In this document: positions 34,574-42,269 of the stretch, one piece after another
Position numbering within the stretch: the stretch's first letter is position 1
Layout: the number at the start of each line of letters is the position of its first letter
Source of the DNA: Pseudoalteromonas sp. MSK9-3
Lineage (GTDB): Bacteria > Pseudomonadota > Gammaproteobacteria > Enterobacterales > Alteromonadaceae
Reading direction: 5' to 3'
Length of the DNA stretch: 42,269 bases
NCBI RefSeq assembly: GCF_003590335.1
Contig: NZ_MIET01000033.1
Location: 1 to 42,269, forward strand
Program-made: the position numbers and the translations under genes
Notes under the pieces: model-generated
Seen by the model: only the letters and a program-made list of their open reading frames with translations
What the model was told of the DNA's origin: nothing
Databases searched by the model: none

Positions 34574-35635
34574 ATGAGAATATTAGTGAGCCTATTAATA
34601 CTGTGTTGTTCATTTAGTGTGTTTTCCCAGCGTTATTATACTGAGTCGTATACTCAAGCCGATTTGGGGAGAGGCTTTAACCAGCAGTCGCATACCCCTG
34701 ATGCTAAATGTGTAACAGGGCAAGTCCGTTATCATAGCGCAATGTCAGGTGAGCTTGACTATTTACAGCGGTTAAATGCAACGCAAGTGCGTCGCAGAAC
34801 GTTTGGTGAAGTGCATGGCGGTGTTAACTTATTTATTATTGCTGGCAGTGTTTCTACATCGATCACTCACCGTAATTCGACCGATAAATTGAGCTTAACG
34901 TCACAATTGCACCTGAAATTCGATGAAGGGTATAGCACGTTGGAAAATCGCCAGGTAGTGGCAGGGTATGAAAATAACGACTGTGGTAATTCGTTTATAT
35001 ATCAGCTTGATTATGGCCGAGATGTGTTTATCAATACCCGATTACATTTTCGCTCAGAGGCTGACTACAAACGTTTTGTAACGAAAATTAAGATACGGTT
35101 ACTCTTTTTCAAAAAAACGATCACCAAGGTCAAGCTAATAGAGAAGTATGCAGCGAATGCGGTATTAAGTATTGACGCGAATTCAAGCGCGCCTTTACCA
35201 GCAGAATTAACCAGCTTGCTGAATAACAATACACAGCATTGTCGAGGGAGTGATATTACGCCATGTTTAACGACGTTGCAGCGTTTGTCTGATTATGTTT
35301 TTGGAAACTCAGGGTTGGCCAAAGACCTAAAATTAATGGAGAAGGCTCCAAGAGGGATTACAACACGTTCCTATGAAGAGTCAGGTCACTATGCTTTACA
35401 GAGCCAGAGTATAAAAACTGAACCGCAATATGACTTTATCTGGCAAAAAATAGAAAGTCGATATGGTGCAGCCGTTAGGCGTTTAGAGCGAGCGAGGGCA
35501 TTTTTGGCGATTGCAAATGACGGTGAACTTGACGCTGCGCAATTGGAAGTAGAGCGAGCGACCATTTTGTTAAGTGACATGGAAGGTATTCGCAGTGTAT
35601 GTATGACATCTCCTTGGTTAGCACAATGCTCATAA
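34574..35635 (+). CDS. exported divergent MACPF/SNTX-like protein (paralogue 3)
   Basis: A 353-residue exported protein (signal MRILVSLLILCCSFSVFS) paralogous to the two larger proteins. FIYQLDYGRDVFINTRLHF aligns with the FVHGFAYGSN segment. C223-x7-C231 and C343-x8-C352 have the same spacing as C258/C266 and C385/C394 of paralogue 1. It lacks the Gly-Gly bend (the IGGYL position reads FVTKIKI) and the GGDP motif, and is shorter at the N-terminal end. It ends two residues after the CX8C pair. A role as accessory subunit, chaperone or regulator rather than pore former is possible. It closes the operon. Confidence 0.6.
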   Translation: MRILVSLLILCCSFSVFSQRYYTESYTQADLGRGFNQQSHTPDAKCVTGQVRYHSAMSGELDYLQRLNATQVRRRTFGEVHGGVNLFIIAGSVSTSITHRNSTDKLSLTSQLHLKFDEGYSTLENRQVVAGYENNDCGNSFIYQLDYGRDVFINTRLHFRSEADYKRFVTKIKIRLLFFKKTITKVKLIEKYAANAVLSIDANSSAPLPAELTSLLNNNTQHCRGSDITPCLTTLQRLSDYVFGNSGLAKDLKLMEKAPRGITTRSYEESGHYALQSQSIKTEPQYDFIWQKIESRYGAAVRRLERARAFLAIANDGELDAAQLEVERATILLSDMEGIRSVCMTSPWLAQCS

Positions 35636-35656
35636 GTAAATAATATCAGGCGGCGA

Positions 35657-35679
35657 AGGTGGCAGTGCCACCTCTTTAT
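35657..35679 (+). terminator. hairpin after the pore-former operon
   Basis: A 7-bp stem AGGTGGC / GCCACCT with a 3-nt loop, 21 bp after the stop, followed by CTTTATAG. It has a weak U-tract and is a candidate first terminator of the operon. Confidence 0.5.
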
Positions 35680-35817
35680 AGTCTTCTACTACACAATTTT
35701 ATTGCTGACTTGTTTATTCATGAGTGCAGGAGGTCGTGCACAAACCTCATGCTCATTCGTAACAAATAGGTAAAAAGTTATTCTAATCAGGCATGGGTGA
35801 GATGATTGGTTTTTAAT

Positions 35818-35845
35818 CCTGAACTTCTCAGGTTTTTTGTTTTTT
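35818..35845 (+). terminator. second terminator candidate
   Basis: Stem CCTGA (35818-35822) / TCAGG (35828-35832) with loop ACTTC, followed by a T6-G-T6 run (TTTTTTGTTTTTT). The stem is short but the U-tract is excellent. It may end residual transcription from the operon before the leu promoter. Confidence 0.5.
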
Positions 35846-35924
35846 ATATTCTATATATCGTGCGTTTTTGAATTTTTTAGTCTATAACCTTGCGTTTCAA
35901 TCATTGTTTTTGGAATTTTTATTC

Positions 35925-35952
35925 TTGCATTACGGTGTTCCAACATGATAAA
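35925..35952 (+). promoter_or_regulatory. candidate leu operon promoter
   Basis: TTGCAT (35925-35930), a 16-bp spacer and GATAAA (35947-35952) are the best -35/-10 pair upstream of the leucine leader peptide, giving a leader of about 30 nt before its ATG. The match is moderate. Confidence 0.4.
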
Positions 35953-35987
35953 ACATAATTAATCCATCAACAGGACGACTTTGCTCA

Positions 35988-36056
35988 ATGAAAAAAATAA
36001 CACGTTTGTCACTACTGCTTAACCTCTTACTTATTAAATGTAAGAGCGGGGTGTAG
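35988..36056 (+). CDS. leuL: leucine operon leader peptide
   Basis: A 22-residue peptide, MKKITRLSLLLNLLLIKCKS followed by GV. Seven of its residues are Leu (codons TTG, CTA, CTG, CTT, CTC, TTA, CTT), clustered at codons 7-15. Stalling of the ribosome there when leucyl-tRNA is scarce is the classical attenuation signal. It lies between the leu promoter and the attenuator hairpin, 75 bp before leuA, and GGACGAC upstream can act as ribosome site. Its final codons overlap the antiterminator arm. Confidence 0.93.
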   Translation: MKKITRLSLLLNLLLIKCKSGV

Positions 36057-36113
36057 TGCGCGCAACTGAGCAACTACTTTTCAACCCCGCACATTGCGGG
36101 GTTTTTTATTTTT
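36046..36113 (+). promoter_or_regulatory. leu attenuator (antiterminator and terminator)
   Basis: The terminator is AACCCCGCA (36083-36091) / TGCGGGGTT (36095-36103) with loop CAT, followed by TTTTATTTTTT. The same 5' arm can instead pair with GCGGGGT (36046-36052), which lies in the last codons of the leader peptide. A ribosome stalled at the Leu codons leaves that arm free, so the antiterminator forms. One that reaches the stop (36054-36056) covers it, so the terminator forms. Confidence 0.9.
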
Positions 36114-36131
36114 TGGGCCGAGGAACAGGGT

Positions 36132-38752
<2,621 letters not shown>

Positions 38753-38808
38753 TTGCAACCAATGCGGTGATTTCCGTCAGGTTACCGCTTTATTTGAGGA
38801 TGTAGCAC

Positions 38809-40212
38809 GTGGCTCAAACCTTATATGACAAAATTTGGCAATCGCATGTGGTTGCACAGATCAACAAACAAACAGACTTACTCTATATAGACAGACATTT
38901 AGTCCATGAAGTAACGTCACCGCAAGCGTTCTCAGGCTTACGCGAGAAAAACCGTCCGGTGCGTTGCCCTGAAAAAACCTTCGCAACAATGGATCACAAT
39001 GTTTCCACTAAAAGCCGATCTTTAGATGCCGCCAGTGAAGTATCAAAAAATCAGTTAATGGCTCTTGCCGAAAACTGCAAAGAGTTTGGCATTGTGCTAT
39101 ATGACTTAAATTCGATAAACCAAGGGATTGTCCATGTTATGGGCCCTGAACAAGGGATCACTTTGCCTGGCACGACCATTGTTTGTGGTGACAGCCACAC
39201 CTCTACCCATGGCGCGTTTGGCGCGTTGGCACATGGTATTGGCACTTCTGAGGTTGAGCACGTATTAGCAACGCAAACTTTACAGCAAAAAAAAGCTAAA
39301 TCGTTAAAGGTACAGATCAACGGCGTATTGCGTCCAACCGTGACAGCAAAAGATTTGATCATGGCAGTCATTGGTGTGTTAGGGACTGCTGGTGGCACAG
39401 GCTATGTGGCTGAATTTTGCGGGGAAGGTATTGAAGCCTTGTCGATGGAAGCGAGAATGACGTTGTGCAACATGAGTATTGAAATGGGTGCTAAGGCGGG
39501 TTTAATTGCACCAGACGATACCACGTATGCATATTTAAAAGGTCGTCCATTTGCCCCTAGTGAAGAAGAGTTTGAAGCAGCTGTGTCATATTGGCGTACG
39601 CTTCACTCTGATGAAGGGGCGCAATTTGATAGAGTGGTTGAGCTGAATGCGCAAGACATTCAGCCTCAAGTGACGTGGGGCACCAGCCCAGAACAGGTGA
39701 TTGGTATTGATGAAGTTGTCCCTAACCCTGAGCAAGAGAGCGATTTAATTAAAGCAGATGCTATTCGCAGTGCTTTGCAGTACATGGGGCTTGAAGCTGG
39801 GCAAAAATTAACAGATGCAAAAGTAGATACAGTATTTATTGGTTCATGTACTAATAGCCGTATTGAAGATTTACGGGCTGCGGCCTCCGTGGTTGCAGGT
39901 AAAACAGTTGCGCACGGTGTTGAAGCTTTGATAGTGCCGGGATCAGGCTTGGTTAAACAGCAAGCTGAGCAAGAAGGTCTTGCAGAGATTTTCAAAGCGG
40001 CGGGTTTTGAGTGGCGAGAACCTGGTTGTTCAATGTGTTTGGCAATGAATGATGACAAACTAGGTGCTGGTAAGCGGTGTGCCTCAACGTCAAACCGAAA
40101 CTTTGAAGGGCGACAAGGTCGTGGTGGGCGTACACACTTGGTCAGTCCAGCGATGGCGGCCGCGGCGGCCATTGCTGGTCACTTCACGGATATAAGAGGG
40201 GAGATATCATGA
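38809..40212 (+). CDS. leuC: 3-isopropylmalate dehydratase, large subunit
   Basis: Aconitase-type subunit that holds the [4Fe-4S] cluster and isomerises isopropylmalate. At 467 residues it is full length. Cluster Cys are in [11 protein letters not shown] and [10 protein letters not shown]. Other markers are [20 protein letters not shown] and [20 protein letters not shown]. The start is a GTG at 38809 with GAGGA 8 nt upstream; the protein then begins [13 protein letters not shown] like other LeuC proteins. It follows leuB by 56 bp and overlaps leuD by 4 bp. Confidence 0.97.
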   Translation: MAQTLYDKIWQSHVVAQINKQTDLLYIDRHLVHEVTSPQAFSGLREKNRPVRCPEKTFATMDHNVSTKSRSLDAASEVSKNQLMALAENCKEFGIVLYDLNSINQGIVHVMGPEQGITLPGTTIVCGDSHTSTHGAFGALAHGIGTSEVEHVLATQTLQQKKAKSLKVQINGVLRPTVTAKDLIMAVIGVLGTAGGTGYVAEFCGEGIEALSMEARMTLCNMSIEMGAKAGLIAPDDTTYAYLKGRPFAPSEEEFEAAVSYWRTLHSDEGAQFDRVVELNAQDIQPQVTWGTSPEQVIGIDEVVPNPEQESDLIKADAIRSALQYMGLEAGQKLTDAKVDTVFIGSCTNSRIEDLRAAASVVAGKTVAHGVEALIVPGSGLVKQQAEQEGLAEIFKAAGFEWREPGCSMCLAMNDDKLGAGKRCASTSNRNFEGRQGRGGRTHLVSPAMAAAAAIAGHFTDIRGEIS

Positions 40213-40808
40213 GCACATATCACCAAGGGCTGTTAGCACCACTGGATAAAAATAACGTCGATACCGATCAGATCATTCCTAAGCAGTTTTTGACATCGAC
40301 GAGCCGTGATGGTTTTGATAAAGCGCTTTTTTATGATTGGCGCTATTTAGACGATGGTGCCCCTAACCCTGATTTTGTTTTAAATCGAGCCTGCTATAAA
40401 GGTGCATCAATTTTGCTAACCCGTGATAACTTTGGCTGCGGCTCCTCTCGAGAGCATGCACCATGGGCACTAAAACAATATGGTTTCAGTATTATACTCG
40501 CTGAAAGCTTTGCCGATATTTTCTTTAATAACTGTGGTAACAATCAAATGCTCTGTATTGCGCTAGAGGCTGACACGTTAGAGTCGTTATTCGTAATTGC
40601 TGAACAACATGATGATATTCAAATTGAAGTGGACTTGGTGCAACAACAGTTACGCAGCCCTTATTTTGATGCAATTAACTTTGAAGTTCGCGCAGACATT
40701 AAAGCACGACTATTAAGTGGCTTAGACTTTATTGGCGAAACTGAGCAGTTAAATGAGGCGATTAATGCATTTGAGCATACATTGAGGTCAGAACGTCCTT
40801 GGCAGTAA
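40209..40808 (+). CDS. leuD: 3-isopropylmalate dehydratase, small subunit
   Basis: Partner of LeuC in the isomerase, 199 residues. It has [16 protein letters not shown] near the N-terminus, [20 protein letters not shown] and [10 protein letters not shown], all typical of LeuD. The ATG overlaps the leuC stop by 4 bp, so the stoichiometry is coupled. It is the last gene of the operon; a strong terminator lies 58 bp on. Confidence 0.97.
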   Translation: MSTYHQGLLAPLDKNNVDTDQIIPKQFLTSTSRDGFDKALFYDWRYLDDGAPNPDFVLNRACYKGASILLTRDNFGCGSSREHAPWALKQYGFSIILAESFADIFFNNCGNNQMLCIALEADTLESLFVIAEQHDDIQIEVDLVQQQLRSPYFDAINFEVRADIKARLLSGLDFIGETEQLNEAINAFEHTLRSERPWQ

Positions 40809-40866
40809 TACTACTTTAAGCGGCCCATCATATCGCGCGGTGAGTTAAGCGCATTTAATTGCAAAC

Positions 40867-40901
40867 AACCAAAGGGCTAGCTACCCTTTGGTTTTTAATT
40901 T
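40867..40901 (+). terminator. leu operon terminator
   Basis: A 10-bp stem AACCAAAGGG (40867-40876) / CCCTTTGGTT (40884-40893), 7-nt loop, followed by TTTAATTTTTGG. A classic Rho-independent terminator. It is also the 5' end of the sequence that leads to the next gene. Confidence 0.88.
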
Positions 40902-40915
40902 TTGGGAACATTACT

Positions 40916-41509
40916 ATGAAATTTGTGGTTGCAACAGCGCTGTCCTTAGTGAGCAGTGTGGCTTTCGCTCGTCCTGCACCTTTGGTCTCTATTCCTTCTC
41001 ATGACGCATTCTTTGATAATATCGCAGCACACTGTGGTAAAGCGTATGAAGGAAAAATCACCGTTGATAATGTAACGGGTCCAAATTCATTTGCAGGCAA
41101 AAAGCTAGTAATGCATGTACGTCGATGTAATGAACGTGAATTGCAAGTGCCTTTTCATGTCGGTAGCGATGCGTCACGGACTTGGTTGATCACTAAAACA
41201 GGCAGTGGCTTAAGTCTTAAACATGACCATCGTCATAAAGATGGGACCGATGATGATTCAACCATGTATGGTGGCCACACAATCGATGCAGGTTTTGCGA
41301 ATGTACAGTCGTTCCCTGCCGATCAGTATTCAAAAGAGTCTTTTGCTCGTCAAGGGATCCCTCAATCAATGGGGAATACTTGGCAAATGTACATATATGA
41401 TGAAAAGTTTACTTATCGACTTGTACGTGAAGGTCGTGAGTTTAGAGTAGATTTTGACTTAACGAAGCCAATCACGGTCCCAAGTGCACCGTGGGGTTAT
41501 AAAGATTAA
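40916..41509 (+). CDS. small exported protein, unknown
   Basis: A 197-residue exported protein. The signal MKFVVATALSLVSSVAFA is cut before RPAP. ATG 40916 has GGGAAC upstream; a TTG at 40859 in frame lies in the terminator and is not credible. The mature part has two Cys (40 and 71, in AAHCGKAYEG and RRCNEREL) that may form a disulfide. A His/Asp-rich segment (KHDHRHKDGTDDDSTMYGGH) could bind a metal. I have seen similar proteins in marine gammaproteobacteria but know no function. It is only 23 nt beyond the leu terminator stem, so it may be expressed by read-through or from a promoter I do not see. Confidence 0.75.
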   Translation: MKFVVATALSLVSSVAFARPAPLVSIPSHDAFFDNIAAHCGKAYEGKITVDNVTGPNSFAGKKLVMHVRRCNERELQVPFHVGSDASRTWLITKTGSGLSLKHDHRHKDGTDDDSTMYGGHTIDAGFANVQSFPADQYSKESFARQGIPQSMGNTWQMYIYDEKFTYRLVREGREFRVDFDLTKPITVPSAPWGYKD

Positions 41510-41525
41510 ATCATAAGTCATTGAT

Positions 41526-41563
41526 TGAAAGGTAGGTAAAGCGCCATTCTCTGCCTTTCATTT
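41526..41563 (+). terminator. terminator candidate after the exported protein gene
   Basis: A 10-bp stem TGAAAGGTAG (41526-41535) / CTGCCTTTCA (41551-41560) with one G-T pair and a 15-nt loop, followed by TTTAACC. It lies 16 bp after the stop. Confidence 0.55.
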
Positions 41564-41780
41564 AACCTGTCATATGGATGAGGTGAAAAGGTGCCGTAAG
41601 GCGTATGATTTATCATAGTAATCTGTAGGTTGTGTTCAGCCTTCTTGTTTCAAAAGATGCTGCTTGGTCTTTAAAATAACGTTTCTGAGTGTTTTTTGAA
41701 CGTAAAAGTGTCATAAATGGTCATTTCGACACGTTTTTATCATTAAATAGTGTTTTTATCACTTTTCTTCAAATAAACGC
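41564..41780. other. AT-rich region upstream of the rrn promoter
   Basis: 217 bp with no gene. The part directly upstream of the rRNA promoter (about 41730-41775) is A/T-rich, with A and T tracts, as in rRNA UP elements and Fis-binding regions. I could not identify individual Fis sites. Confidence 0.4.
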
Positions 41781-41808
41781 TTGCGCTTTTTATCCATCTC
41801 CCTATAAT
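41781..41808 (+). promoter_or_regulatory. rRNA operon promoter
   Basis: TTGCGC (41781-41786), a 16-bp spacer, and the consensus TATAAT (41803-41808), followed by the GC-rich discriminator GCGACCCC. That combination (16-bp spacing, GC-rich discriminator) is the signature of stringently controlled rRNA promoters in gammaproteobacteria. The 16S gene starts about 430 bp downstream. Confidence 0.88.
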
Positions 41809-41814
41809 GCGACC

Positions 41815-42241
41815 CCACTGACACGGAGCAACACGCTGAAAAGCAAACTGAAACGAGTCAGCGTCAAGTAAAACTTAGTTTAGCTTTTCACTTAAGAAAA
41901 TGTTTAAAATTAAGTGTTGACAAAAAAATAGGAAAGCGTAACATGCGCAGCCCTAGCGAGATAAAGCAAAGCGCTTAATCATCGCAACGTTCTTTAAAAA
42001 TATGAAGCAATCATCTGTGTGGGCACTCGTACAGATTGAGTTCTAACAGCGAACCTTCTTTCTTAGATTGAAGCGACGCAAAAAAATTAGAGTCTCAATT
42101 GATTTTCTCTTAGGAGAAACTGAGTGACCAACGGAAACAAGTTTACTTGTTTCAGCACAGTCAATTCGATTTCGAAAGAAATCAAAATCAGAATTCAATG
42201 AGCACGAAACACTTTCTAGTAAAGGGTTTCAACAAAACTTT
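41815..42241 (+). other. rRNA leader with boxA-like site and hairpins
   Basis: The transcribed 5' leader of the rRNA operon. GTTCTTTAAAAA (41989-42000) resembles boxA. Hairpins include TTTCTC/GAGAAA (42104-42119), the perfect GAAACAAG/CTTGTTTC (42134-42153, loop TTTA), and an imperfect GAAACACTTT/AAAGGGTTTC (about 42205-42230). These probably take part in Nus-factor antitermination and RNase processing. Confidence 0.7.
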
Positions 42242-42269
42242 TAATTGAAGAGTTTGATCATGGCTCAGA
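42242..42269 (+). rRNA. rrs: 16S ribosomal RNA, 5' end (partial)
   Basis: The final bases, ATTGAAGAGTTTGATCATGG and CTCAGA, are the universal 5' start of bacterial 16S rRNA. The gene continues beyond the window. It has the same orientation as the rRNA operon at the left edge. Confidence 0.95.

Noticed and set aside
39666..40172. 168-residue minus-strand ORF inside leuC
   Set aside because: It is a frame shadow of leuC. The sense protein has all LeuC motifs and the antisense product is Ala/Ser/Pro-rich with no recognisable domain.

Overview
The window looks like a chromosomal segment of a marine gammaproteobacterium, most likely Pseudoalteromonas or a close relative in the Alteromonadales. 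This rests on the rRNA sequences, the yihY-pip-dtd order, SthA next to a desaturase and FabR, the attenuated leuABCD operon, several secreted hydrolases and the moderate AT-richness. It runs from the 3' end of one rRNA operon (23S end and 5S, 1-370) to the promoter, leader and first bases of another in the same orientation (41781-42269). The 42 kb is therefore a block between two rrn operons. No tRNA, insertion sequence, CRISPR array or prophage is visible.

Layout. 371-5740 holds an rrn terminator, two REP-like palindromic repeats, a DUF2959 lipoprotein, yihY-pip-dtd, a spermidine-synthase-like methyltransferase and a GNAT/hotdog fusion protein (YiiD type). 5747-15102 holds a LexA-like S24 repressor, a secreted trypsin-like protease with a chitin-binding-type tail, two regulator/MFS-transporter divergent pairs (AraC and LysR types, the latter with a GNAT gene), a DUF1707 protein and an alpha/beta hydrolase. 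15103-21851 holds a GT-skewed noncoding stretch, an unknown lipoprotein, a small cysteine-rich secreted protein, a family 97 glucosidase, and a cupredoxin plus outer-membrane barrel pair. 21864-25190 is a fatty-acid/redox module: sthA, an acyl desaturase with a clear FabR operator on its promoter, and fabR divergently.

25491-35635 is the most unusual part: six genes for exported proteins. It begins with a 1094-residue M4-type metalloprotease whose zinc ligands are present but whose two transition-state residues are replaced. Next comes a protein ending in a Hint (hedgehog/intein-like) domain. Then come three paralogues that I infer are stonustoxin/MACPF-like pore-forming proteins, sharing CX7C and CX8C cysteine pairs, with a small GEVED-domain protein among them. 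The last five genes look like one operon with strong Shine-Dalgarno sites. Strong hairpins without U-tracts sit at its wider junctions, which suggests control of relative subunit amounts. I know of no described system with this composition.

35925-40901 is the complete leucine operon. It has a leader peptide with seven Leu codons, mutually exclusive antiterminator and terminator stems, leuABCD and a strong terminator. A small exported protein of unknown function follows, and then the rrn promoter with its GC-rich discriminator and boxA-like leader.
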